In this document: piece after piece, positions 23,562 to 34,189 of the stretch
Layout: every line of letters starts with the position of its first letter
Position numbering within the stretch: the stretch's first letter is position 1
Source of the DNA: Spinellus fusiger
Taxonomy: Eukaryota; Mucoromycota; Mucoromycetes; Mucorales; Phycomycetaceae
DNA length: 64,000 nt
Direction: 5' to 3'
NCBI GenBank assembly: GCA_025094145.1
Contig: JALLLS010000080.1
Location: forward strand, 1-64,000
Notes under the pieces: model-generated
Databases searched by the model: none
Seen by the model: only the letters and a program-made list of their open reading frames with translations
What the model was told of the DNA's origin: nothing
Made by a program: the position numbers and the translations under genes

Positions 23562-25884
23562 GTTCTTTTTTCTGTACCCATTTGTGGAATAGACAGATAT
23601 ATTAAATGGGTATTATGTGGAATCGTATCTGATGTAGGACATTTATGCACAGGCATACGGAATGTAAAAAGGGTAACTATTATTATGTCTTTTTCTCCGT
23701 CTTTATTAATAGATATAATGAAACTTTAATATGATGGATCTGACTCGAGGCATTCAGTCCGCAAAATGTACAAACTTAGTTTCATCTGTTCTGTTGCTAA
23801 GCATTTTTAGTGTGCTTGAGAGAGTGAGATAATTTTCTTTTGCATTATTATAGTGAGCCACTGCACCTTAATTCTTTGAAAAGATAAACAGTAAAAGTGA
23901 TATTTGATTCTATGGAACTCTTTACTGCGTTATTCTTTAGAAGCTAAAATTAGACTTATTACACCTTTCTTTCTTGTCTATCTTTTTATTATAATCATTC
24001 TCATCAATGAAATTTCATGTTATCATACACACTCCTCCTTCCTTCCATATCTATATCCTAGTTTCATTCGTTGATTTATTATTTTCATTTCGGTTGAATC
24101 GCTGTCTGTGATCGTTATATCTGCACAAGACACCAAGTTATTAGTTATGAATAGAACTAATTCTGTACTATAAACACTATGCTTTAGGCAAGTTACTATT
24201 ATTCATTTAAGTTGGGAGCATTTTTTATTATTTCCTTGTTAGTTGTACCATGGATTTATTTATAGGGTGTGTATGTGAAGTAAATGACTGGTATGGTATA
24301 AGCTTATGAATTTTAATACTTTACATACACAGATAGTCAATATGTATAGTGCCTATAATATATGACTGAGGTAAACTCTTGAATACCGGAAAATTGGCAA
24401 ACAGTGTTCTACTCAATAAATATTTCTTTATTACAGAATTGGGGGGAGGAGGCCAAGGACTTTAAAGAGAGAAAGTAAGCTGTAAGTATAGGCTCTTTCA
24501 TTCATATTATTTAATATCCCCGATGATAACCAATTGACCTGAATAATGCACATTCTAGGCAATAGTGAAGTTGGCCCTGTATTTTATTTAGTGCTACTCC
24601 TGTTTACTGTCATTTCTATAGAGGCACGTCAATGATTAGGCTAATATGTTTGTCTGTTTTTAATAGACAGTGTCTATGGATTTTTTATAGTTATCTACTG
24701 CCATCTATATAATTTTATTAAGAAGGCTACAGTGCCATCAATACACACTGACTCTCCCTAGAAGTTTATCTGGTACTAAGGGTGAAATGTTTTTGAGACA
24801 CACAATGTTTTCGTGTGACACTATAGATTAAAAAACGACAAAATTAGTAACACTTTCCAGTACCAATAATAACTAAGGACTTGTTGAGCTAATAATGAAA
24901 TAGTGAGAGGATCCCTTATAATTCTAGACCTTTACATAATCAGCTGTTTAAAAGAATCAAAATAAACATGAGGAATAAACATATTTATCAAAATAAACCA
25001 CTTATTCCACAGTTAAAGTATTCAGATTCTTTGTTACTATTATGGTCACAGCAGTTCATCAACAGGTTTAAATAAAGACAGACTATTTATTATTATTATT
25101 ATTATTACACATAGAGGTAACTAAGAGTATTATTACAAGGCTTATTCATTTATATTGGTGGTTGTCCATGCCTTTTTTTTTTTAAAAAAAAGACATGAAA
25201 ATACAGGTGTCTTTTACTAGAGTGACCTTTTCTCGTGTCAGTGTTGAATATTTGAAATAATAAATTATAAGGTGTGTTTGGTTGGTGTGAATATGGGGCA
25301 GGGATTCATTCATTTATTCATAATGAAGTGTGCATTGATGAAGGATCCACACCAACATACTATCTAACTTTTGTAGTAAAGATACTTATATATGTAATGT
25401 AATAAAAATAGGAAGAAAAAGAAAAAGACATTACACTGTATAAAATACAAATAGTCAATTGTCAATAACCATTTCCTGAAATATAGAAGAGCAAGACAAA
25501 AAGACTATATTTTTAATAGACTTTTCGTTAATGAATTCAATAAAAGCAGTTTATACCTTTTCTATTCTCTCTTGCTATAATAGACTTCCCTCCATATTCC
25601 TTATATTTTATTTCATTAATACTTTGCCAATACCTATCCATCTAATATAAGGAGTCTAGACACTATTTTAAATATTACTATTGAATGCACGAGTTTCATA
25701 TTTTATAAGGAAGAATCCTATTAAAAAAGCAGTAGTTTTGGCACTGTCTTATTATTAAGGCCATACTACCATTGCCATCCATGTACCTGAATTCCTACAT
25801 AGTGACTGTCCCTATTGCTCATGGCATAGTGTGGATTCAAGAAGCGCATCTAAAGATGGACAAAAAACAAGGCTTCTTTCTACC
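23562..25884. other. AT-rich intergenic region
   Basis: This 2.3-kb stretch separates two divergent genes. No coding or RNA feature was recognised. A short (TTA)n run occurs at about 25088-25107. It presumably holds both promoters. Confidence 0.5.
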
Positions 25885-28500
25885 ATGTCAACCCTAAGCC
25901 CAGTAGGAGATACGTTTATTAACCATGTCCTTGGTTCTCAGTTGGATACTTCTGTTTTAGACAGCCACCCTATAGACTCTTCTTCTCTTCTCTCTATTCT
26001 TGCAGACATCAATAACAAAACAGACGCGCTTCATGAACAACTCTTTAATGACATCTGCAGCCACTTTGAGGTGTTCTCTGCTTCTCATGCTCAGTTACAG
26101 ACACTGCATAAACGGGTCTCCAATCTAGTAGAGCAATCATATAGAACACACTCCAGTGTTATGGATCCAGAAAAGGGAACACAAGCAACAGTAGTTCAGG
26201 CTCTTCATGACTACACCGAAGCACTGAATGTATCCAAAAAAAATCAGGCTGAACTGGACGCTTTGTCTATACTAGCAGACATAGCACAGAAGTTGAATCA
26301 AGTGGACAAGAGTATTGAGGCATGGACACTGGATATAGCAACACAACACCTTGTTGATCTTGAGCTACGTCTTCATACATTAAGAGAGACACCAGGCTGG
26401 TACGATGTTTATGCCTTGGGTCTATTGCAGGCAGGAGTGGAGACTCAAAAGAGAACATTGATAGCAAGACTACAAGATAGTCTCACTGCAGCTATCATTT
26501 ACACTACACAAGACACTACATTATCTTTACAGATCATGTCTGTCTTCACCAACTCTTATGGAAAAGAGATCAGATTACAGACGCTACTGGATTCTCTTCA
26601 ACGACTTGAGCTTCTCAGTGCCACTATGAGCAATATCAAGCGTGCCTTGTTCAAGAATATTATCTCACCTTATTTTGAATCTGGTCTGTATTGGAGAGTA
26701 GAGATCCATCCTGTATTGCACCATGATGAACAAGGGGGTGTGCTTACACTGACACAGCATACTACACCTTTGGAAGCCTTGGATCAGTTGGATGGTATAC
26801 ATTGTATGATTGAATTCTTCTTTTTGTACTTTTTAGAGAAAAGAGAGCAGCACGCACGCTTATTAGGCAGTACTCTATTACCACAACTATTTGAGCTGCT
26901 TATTGTAAAGGTGATGAGTACTGCTGTTCCTTCCAACAGTGCAGAGCTCAAGGATTTTGATCGTATATCAGCCGCCGCTAAAGACATTGAGCAGGCATGT
27001 ATTCATACTTATGGCATGCTACTAGACACAGTAGACTATTCTTATAGTCTAGTAGATTATGTGTCTCATCTTGATAGCCATTTTGCTAAAAAACGAAGCA
27101 ATGCTGTGCTGAAACAAGGAAGAAATGTGATGCTCCGACGTCTCTATGATATAGAAGAAGCACAAGAAACAGATATTTCCTCTCAAAAGAATCATACTAC
27201 AGCAACAGGGATAACATGTTACTACCAAATTACACAGACACCTCAGTTGCTTATTCTTCTCTTGACGGATATTCTTGAAGAAGCTTCTTCTCTTTCCCAT
27301 TCACATCTTTTATCTACCTCTAAACTGATGGATACCTTCTTTGATCTACTGGATCTTTACCGTGCCATTATGCCTACCTACCATTGTCAACATTTCATGT
27401 CTCAGTCTGCCAATAGTCTTGTCTTTTACAATGACTGTTCTTGGCTATCTCACCAACTCCTTTGCATAGAGATATCAAGACACCCCTGTATGGATGCCAA
27501 GAGACTGACAAAAGCTGCTCACCAGTTGAAAACACTCGGTAGATTATGGTACGATTTTTCACTTCGACAATGCATGCATCACATCAACCCACTTTTCACT
27601 TCCTTGGACGGATTTGTGTCAATCGCTAGTCAGAAGCAGCAGCAAGTATGCGATGAAGCCATTGGCGGCATTGTTCGACAAGTGCGTCTCTTTGCAGCAA
27701 ACACAAATGCAGTCGTAGACAAAGCATTGTTTATTGAGATGATGGGGAGCCTTGTGGACACGATTATCTGTTTGCTCATACGGATGGTGGAAGATATGAC
27801 AGATATTGGTGCAGATGAGTCAACATTGATTGCACGGGCACTGAACAGTCTAGCTCAGCTTGTAAGTGTATTCGATGTGCCTGGAAAGGATGCTACAGAT
27901 TCCGACGTCATACAAGTGGTTCCTCACTGGCAGAAGTTCTGGTTGCTGAAAGACATGCTAGAGATGAGCATGCGAGATATTACTGAGGCCTATCGGCGTC
28001 ATACTTTGGTCATGTTCTCTACAGATGAGCTTGTTGGGCTTATCTGTGCATTGTTTGCTAATACTGAGAGACGAGAAGAGTTCTTGAAAGAAATCACAGC
28101 AAAAGCTAAAACACCAGATGTAGAGTCAGCAAGGGACATACCTGACGATAAAACTAAGATTTGTGAAAGTCACTCGAATACTTACGATTCATGCACATCT
28201 CACATTGTTACATCATCAATACAGACTGACGATAGGCTTCTTCATTTGAAGGAAGAAGATAAGAGTGAGAAGTTACCACAGCTAATGATGGATATACAGC
28301 CAGAAGATCAAGAGGATACAAGTGGTTGGGATGAGGCAGATGAGAATTTGTTTATGGAGGATAGTTCAGAAAAAGAGAAAAAAGAAACTGGAAGAGATAA
28401 GGATAAGAATTCTGCACAACTACCTCTAGATAATCTCGAGATCAATACAGAAGAAGGGTGGGGGTGGGGGGACGCAGATGAAGATCTTTTTGTAGAGTAG
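25885..28500 (+). CDS. ZW10/Dsl1-family tethering protein
   Basis: This is an intronless ORF of 871 residues. The frame is open a little further upstream, but the first in-frame ATG is 25885 (TACCATGTC), so that is the start. The N-terminal 300 residues are helical (LLSILADINNKTDALHEQL, LHKRVSNLVEQS) like the ZW10 coil. The C-terminal part ends with HWQKFWLLKDMLEMSMRDI and LVGLICALFANTERREEFL, close to the ZW10 C-terminal helical bundle. Family members work in the Dsl1/NRZ complex that captures COPI vesicles at the ER, and in metazoa also at kinetochores. The last 65 residues are acidic with GWDEADENLF and GWGWGDADEDLFVE. The WxW motif resembles tryptophan motifs that bind delta-COP; that role is inferred. 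Confidence 0.85.
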   Translation: MSTLSPVGDTFINHVLGSQLDTSVLDSHPIDSSSLLSILADINNKTDALHEQLFNDICSHFEVFSASHAQLQTLHKRVSNLVEQSYRTHSSVMDPEKGTQATVVQALHDYTEALNVSKKNQAELDALSILADIAQKLNQVDKSIEAWTLDIATQHLVDLELRLHTLRETPGWYDVYALGLLQAGVETQKRTLIARLQDSLTAAIIYTTQDTTLSLQIMSVFTNSYGKEIRLQTLLDSLQRLELLSATMSNIKRALFKNIISPYFESGLYWRVEIHPVLHHDEQGGVLTLTQHTTPLEALDQLDGIHCMIEFFFLYFLEKREQHARLLGSTLLPQLFELLIVKVMSTAVPSNSAELKDFDRISAAAKDIEQACIHTYGMLLDTVDYSYSLVDYVSHLDSHFAKKRSNAVLKQGRNVMLRRLYDIEEAQETDISSQKNHTTATGITCYYQITQTPQLLILLLTDILEEASSLSHSHLLSTSKLMDTFFDLLDLYRAIMPTYHCQHFMSQSANSLVFYNDCSWLSHQLLCIEISRHPCMDAKRLTKAAHQLKTLGRLWYDFSLRQCMHHINPLFTSLDGFVSIASQKQQQVCDEAIGGIVRQVRLFAANTNAVVDKALFIEMMGSLVDTIICLLIRMVEDMTDIGADESTLIARALNSLAQLVSVFDVPGKDATDSDVIQVVPHWQKFWLLKDMLEMSMRDITEAYRRHTLVMFSTDELVGLICALFANTERREEFLKEITAKAKTPDVESARDIPDDKTKICESHSNTYDSCTSHIVTSSIQTDDRLLHLKEEDKSEKLPQLMMDIQPEDQEDTSGWDEADENLFMEDSSEKEKKETGRDKDKNSAQLPLDNLEINTEEGWGWGDADEDLFVE

Positions 28501-29219
28501 GACATGTAAATAATAACAGATACAATTGATATAAATGTACCAGCTGCTATTACTATTGTTTTCAATCAGTGATGATACTGATAATGATAATGATAATGAT
28601 AATAGTAGTAATATTAGTAATAGTAGTAATAGTAGTAATAGTAGTATTAGTAGTATTAGTAACCATAGTGGTGGTAGCAGTAATATTTCAGTCTTATCAG
28701 TACACACCCTACCTATCATAAGTATCTGACCCTAGGAGTAACATAAAGTTTACTGTCTTTTTATCAATACTTTATTATTAATTGACTGTTTATCCTACTA
28801 TGGAGACACTGAAAAAGAATACAGTTATCACTATTTTATTTTAGTTGTGTATTAGACAGTATGGATATAGTGTAGCAAAAACATTTAACCATTATTCACT
28901 CTATAAAGCTACATATTGATAACTAATATTATACAATAGTTATGATAAATGCCTTTTTATAGTACTACATCTAGTGGCAATAGTTCATATATCATTAATG
29001 TTTATAGCTCTTGTAAAGTAAAAATCAATAAACTATTGCTCATTTCTGCACCCGAGTAACCTTGTTCATTTTCCTGCCTTTGTCTTTTATAGATACTAAT
29101 TTATTGATTCTTTAAATGAGATATCTACACACACACACAAACATTAAAGAAGAGAGTGAGCTATAGGAAATAGAATAAATAAATTACAAGTCAGTAGTAA
29201 TTATTACAACCATCCAAAA
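28501..29219. other. Intergenic DNA with imperfect trinucleotide repeats
   Basis: At 28572-28670 runs of GATAAT units pass into AGTAAT/AGT units. A (CA)n patch lies at about 29130. No gene was recognised. The repeat lies just past the ZW10 stop and is probably in or near the 3' UTR. Confidence 0.6.
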
Positions 29220-29720
29220 TTGATCATCTCTCTTTATGATATTAATAAGGGTGTTTTCCATCTCCCAGGAAATATCTTACTATCCTAGCACGAAGATTGC
29301 CCCCGAATATCTATTGGTAGTATAGATATCTCTATCTTTATAAATGACCTTTTTCAAATGTCTCCAAAGACACTCAATTAGGTTCAAATCAGGGCTTTGT
29401 GCAGACTAGCTGAATAAGAACTCTATACTACTATGTATCTCCTACTTTCTTACTTTTGTACTCTTATGACTATCTTGATTATCTAATCAGAGACGACAGA
29501 TGCCCTTAGTATTTAATGGAGAAAAGGTGGCAAAGTCTAGGATAGCGCCTCCTTCAAGTCATAGATGTACACTTCGGAGTTGATGCTGTCTTCTACAGCG
29601 CACAATTTCTTACTCTCTTTGTCATTGAAGCAGCCCCATACCTCTACATCGTCATTACCAAACTTACTGCAGTCCATACTCTTCTGAGACAGAGACCTAG
29701 TTTTTTCTTTCTTGGACACT
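29220..29720 (-). pseudogene. Tc1/mariner transposase remnant
   Basis: On the minus strand, VEVWGCFNDKESKKLCAVED followed by SINSEVYIYDL matches the Tc1 segment after the first catalytic acid (VMVWGCF...SxxYIDIL). After a gap, the piece from 29420 to 29330 reads as a decayed SPDLNLIECLWRHLKK, which carries the third acid. The middle of the catalytic domain is deleted. It is older and from a different lineage than the other Tc1 copies here. Confidence 0.7.
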
Positions 29721-30150
29721 GATATCTGTATCTATTATTGTTATTGTGAGTGAATTGTTATTGAAGATACAAGTTATGATGGCAGTAGTAGTAGTAATGC
29801 TTATCATCATAGAGTAAATGTTCTATATACTATTCTAGAGAATCTCCTTGATAGATGAAGATGAGGATGCAAGGGGTAGAAATGGCGCTAACAGGTAATA
29901 GTTGAAACCGTCACCGAAACACAAAAGCCAACAGTCTATCAATGTGGCAAATAAACCCTGTAGAGGCATGTGGGTATGCATGTATGTATATTCCCCTTGA
30001 AAAAGGGGTGTAGAATAGCTTTGTTTTAATTTTTGCTTCTGCTTTTTCTTTAAAGAACAGAAAGAACAAAGGAGTGATAACGATAATAATAAAAATGATA
30101 AAGAAGAGATACATACACATACACATATATACTAGTAAATCTATGTAGAT
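29721..30150. other. Intergenic DNA with no recognised feature
   Basis: AT-rich sequence between the Tc1 remnant and the stop of the C2H2 gene. It probably contains that gene's 3' UTR. Confidence 0.45.
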
Positions 30151-31267
30151 CTATCGAAAATGAATCTTTTCGTGTCTTTTCATATCATACTTTCTTGCAA
30201 ATCCCCTGCAACAACTTGAGCATACAAAACTACGAGGCCGATTAGGGTTATGAGTCTGTATGTGTTCGAGCAAATTATGACGCCGACGAGACCTTTCATT
30301 CCAATAAGTGGTGAATACCGAGGATGAAATAGAGTATACGAAAAAGGGTTTAGATGAAATCAAAACAACATAAACAAATATCTATTTCTAATTACCTGTG
30401 GAGGCAAACAGGACAGGTATAGCGCTTTTCGCTTGAGCCAGATTTACAAATATCAAAAGACCTCCGAGAAGAAGGGGCAATGTCCTGAGTATGGAGCGAG
30501 GAGGCGTCTTGTTCGTGGCAATTGTTGTCTTTACGATAAGTAGGCCAGAAATCTTGAGAAAGTGAGAGGATGTCGGGCATACTCTGACACCTCCGTGCAC
30601 CTAACTCGTGGGTTTGTGGTAAGTTATACATGTCCATTTCAGGTGTGGTGACAATAGAAAAGTCATCATCCTGAGGAAGAGTGTCTAAGATTGGCTCATA
30701 ATCAAGTGTAGGCGTTGTCATGGTAGGTATATAGTATAGATAATGGAGGGGTAAAAGAGACACAGAAGAATGGTTTTGATCTATAGATGTGTTTACATCC
30801 AATGGGTTTGATTCTGGTGAAGGGCTGAGTGTAGTCGTATTATTAGTATGATCAATAGCAACATGATGACTATGGATAGTATTATTATTATTATTATTAT
30901 GGTGGTGGTGGTGGTGATAATTATGCTGTTGCTGCTGGTTCATTGTAGAGTAGAAAACAGAAGAGGTGTTATTGACAATATTAATAGTATGATGGTTATC
31001 AGAAGTAATGGGATAATTATCCATAAGAGAATAACATGGTGGGTTCAAGTAGAAATGGTCATTTGAAGAGTTATGACAGGGTGAACAAGCAGAGTAGCAA
31101 GAACTCATTGGCGAGGATTCACTGTCCTGATGGCACGGATATTTATCTTGGTCTGGATTATACCCATGCATAGGCCATGATAGATCAGAGTGATTGACCT
31201 TTGAGGGAGAGCAGTAAGCTGAGGGGACGGGTGTGTTCAAGGGTAAAGAGAATAAATAGGCTGTCAT
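30151..31267 (-). CDS. C2H2 zinc-finger transcription factor (two C-terminal fingers, one intron)
   Basis: The two exons are 31267-30396 and 30292-30151, with an intron at 30395-30293 (GTAATT...AAAG, 103 nt). Joining them restores a canonical first finger, CPVC-x12-HIQTH, split by the intron. The second is CSSC-x12-HEKIH, and the protein ends three residues later. The product is 337 residues. The long N-terminal part is low complexity, rich in S, H, N, Q and T, with a six-His run and a six-Asn run, and likely disordered. I chose ATG 31267 (MTAYLFSLPLN). ATG 31324 is also in frame but adds a hydrophobic stretch. Paired C-terminal fingers of this type occur in stress and calcium-response factors such as Crz1. 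Which factor this is cannot be said. Confidence 0.8.
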
Positions 31268-31619
31268 TGAAGAATGCCTCGAAAAATCACAAAAGAAGTA
31301 TAGAAGAAAAGACGACACTACCATTTGTATGAGTATTATATAGTAAATAGAACTATAATAATAGTATAAACAACAGTTAAAACCATAATCACATTCACTC
31401 AGACTTATCTCTTTACAGTCTTTTTCTTTTTCGGATGATCTGCAGTTTATCTTACATACATGTCGCACGAGATTTTATTTGAAGACGTATCTTTGTACGC
31501 ATGATAGGCATTGTGTACTTATTTTTCTGTTGATTTGTTTATGCAGAATATGTCAAGAGTGGGTGAGAGTGTGATGCCGCAAAAGAGAGACACAGAATAT
31601 CAAGTTATTGTTTAGTTGT

Positions 31620-31740
31620 TTAGTTGCTTAGGCATCAAGTTGCTTAGGTATCAAGTTGCTTAGGTATCAAGTTGCTTAGGTATCAAGTTGCTTAGGTATC
31701 AAGTTGCTTAGGTATCAAGGTATCAAGTTGCTTAGTTATT
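31620..31740. repeat. Tandem repeat, 16-bp unit
   Basis: About seven copies of the unit TTGCTTAGGTATCAAG occur, the first with one change (GGCATC) and one partial unit (GTATCAAG) near the end. It lies upstream of the C2H2 gene. There are no spacers, so it is not CRISPR-like. Confidence 0.95.
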
Positions 31741-32228
31741 AAAGTATTATAAACAGAGTGATACAAACAGCCTTGTTGATGGTTGACTTTAATGTTTCAT
31801 TTTTATATTACTATGGTGTTAACATAATATATTATTATATTATTGGCTTATTGTCTTATGAATAGAGTGATATATTCACTTATTTATCTATTCTGTTATT
31901 CTGTTGTTCAACTATTTAGTTACTGTTTTTGTCTATGAATCCACATATCTACATATCCATCTATTCCCATATTCTTCTATGCATAACAAAGACAATACAA
32001 TGAGCTTGGAAGAATATTCTCTACTAAGAATACTTTAAATAAGTTTATGCACTCAAGACTGGGATAATAAAATAATAAAATAATAAAATAATAAAATAAT
32101 ACAAACAAACACTCATGCTGGAACCCAACGTCTGTGCGAAAATAATCAATGTCACCTCCGTCCACCCCCTCCAATAATGTGACTGTGCCTATACCCGCAC
32201 TCATAGCCAAAGTTCTTCTTAACAAGCA
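31741..32228. other. Intergenic region between divergent C2H2 and TrhO genes
   Basis: AT-rich, with a (AATAA)n run at about 32066-32102. No further gene is visible. It should contain the TrhO promoter. Confidence 0.5.
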
Positions 32229-33550
32229 ATGAACAGACTCTTCAGGCATATCTTCAGTGTAGCTTCTCTTACAGGCACCGGTTTTCCTTGCCAGACTACA
32301 GTACCCAACACTATTCTCGGTATAAAAAGACAGTGGAGTACAGTGCAGTTGGGAAGCGTCTATTCTGCACAACGCAACCATTCTACCCATGTCAGCTTAA
32401 ACAGAGCAGTAGCCTTCTACAGTCTTGTTCCTCTTTCTGTAGAGAGAACAAATACACTCAAGGCAGATATTACCACCCAACTCCATGCCCTTGGTGTTGC
32501 GGGTAGGATATACTTAGCACCTGCACAGGGCATAGGTGGTATTAACTGCCAAATGTCTGTACCTGTCCAGCAGCTGGAAGCTGTCAAGGCTTATTTTGAT
32601 AGCATTGATGAGTTTACACAGGCAGGTCCTATTGCCTACAGTGAGAGTCTGCAGGATACTCCGAGCCCTATGTTTGGCAAGCTACGTGTCGTGATCAAGC
32701 GTAATGTAAGGGATGTCTCTAGTAATGCAAAGGTGTTAATAATAAGAATGATGAAAACAAAGTTAGTAGCTACAAAAGTATCTCTTGAAACAAAGGATCT
32801 ACAGCAGCTACAACCAAAACATCTCTCTCCTAGTGCATGGCAAGAAGAGCTGGTTGATAAGAAAGAGAATGCAGTACTGATTGATATGAGGAACCATTAT
32901 GAATAGTAAGGCCATACCGGTTTTCTTGTCTATTCTTCTTGTATTTATAGGATGATGGGTAGTGATTTGGGCCATTTTGATCATGCTATTAAGATGGATG
33001 TGGATACTTTCCAAGAGGGCATGGAGGCACTGGAGACTTTTGTTCAAGACAAATCCAAGCAGCAGGACATCTACATGTACTGCACTGGCGGTATCCGATG
33101 TTCGGTTGCAGGATCTTATCTGCAGCAGAAAGGGTATCAAGTAAAAATGGTAATCCCATACCAATAAATGGGTGGCTAATTGTGGGTTGGTAGCTTGAAG
33201 GGGGTATTTCTGCCTATGGACAGTATATTCAGAAGCATCACCAGCCTTCTTTATTCCGTGGAAAGAACTTTACATTTGATGTTCGTCGTGGTGAGCGTAT
33301 TACACACGACATTCTTGCGCACTGTTTCCTCTGTAATGTGCCCTGTGATAATCTTTCCAACTGTAGCAATCATCGATGCCATCTGCTATTCACCCAATGT
33401 GAGACATGTCGGATCAAGATGAACATAACCTGCAGTATTGAGTGTAAGGAGACACTGGAAGGAAAGAGAAAATGGACAGAAGACTACAACTACCACCGCC
33501 AAATTAGACCCATTCACCCAACAGATTGCAGTGTTGTTGGTCTTGTGTAG
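32229..33550 (+). CDS. Rhodanese-domain protein of the TrhO/TSTD2 type (tRNA uridine hydroxylase-like)
   Basis: Three exons, 32229-32905, 32963-33149 and 33194-33550, give 406 residues. Intron 1 is 57 nt and intron 2 is 44 nt. The acceptor at 32962 restores RNHYEYDLGHF, and the second junction restores YQVKMLEGGISAYG. The N-terminus (MNRLFRHIFSVASL) looks mitochondrial. Residues about 65-160 match the N-terminal TrhO domain (FYSLVPL, GRIYLAPAQGIGGINCQ). The rhodanese loop CTGGIRC (266-272) holds the active cysteine. The C-terminal cysteine cluster (CFLCNVPC, CETC, CSIEC) is typical. Bacterial TrhO makes 5-hydroxyuridine at tRNA position 34; activity in the fungal protein is inferred. Upstream of it is the C2H2 gene, divergent. 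Confidence 0.85.
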
Positions 33551-34189
33551 AATACTTGACAAATAATACTGCATTTGTATGGGAATGGATAACATTTTAC
33601 CCCAAGACACTGTAAAATAAACTTTCCCCCTTTTTATTTTTATTTTTATTTTTATTCCTCTCTCTCTGCTGATTTGAAAGAAGCACGGATGCCTTTGTCA
33701 ATGCGTTGACGATGTGTATGTGTAAATATGTGTGGATATGTAGGTCAATGTATGGTTCAATGTATGGGTCAATATGTGGGTCAATGTGGGTCAATGTGGG
33801 TCAATGTGACACTGATGCCACCTATAGAGATATCTTGGTGTGTCTATTTTGTCTATTCTGTCTATTGTTGTTTTTGTTTTGTTTTGTTTTCCACAAGGTA
33901 GTCTATTTCTCTTTTATTTTTCTTACCTCTTCTAATTCCTCGGTTGGATCCCTTGAGCATTCAAAACAGAAATAGTGGGCGTGCTATCTATATACATGGG
34001 TAGTGCATGGAAATGCGTGGAGCTAACATTCCATTGTGAGCAAATTGCAATAATTGTGTTCCGTGCATTTACGTATTTACACGTTTTGAGGATCAGCACC
34101 ACTCTTTTTGTTTGTATATTTGCAGTTCCGTTTTCAGAAATAGGAAAAAGAGAAGAAATTGTGTACAAACTCATCTTGCTCATTGGGTG
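33551..34189. other. Intergenic DNA with simple repeats
   Basis: It holds a (TTTTTA)n run at about 33630-33655 and degenerate tandem units of GGGTCAATGT at about 33740-33810. Open frames here are by-products of the repeats. Confidence 0.6.

Noticed and set aside
31620..31740. CRISPR-like array
   Set aside because: The 16-bp units are contiguous without unique spacers, in a eukaryotic genome. It is a simple tandem repeat.
33706..33975. Protein beginning with MYGSMYGS repeats
   Set aside because: Produced by the GGGTCAATGT tandem repeat; no splice pattern or homology supports it.
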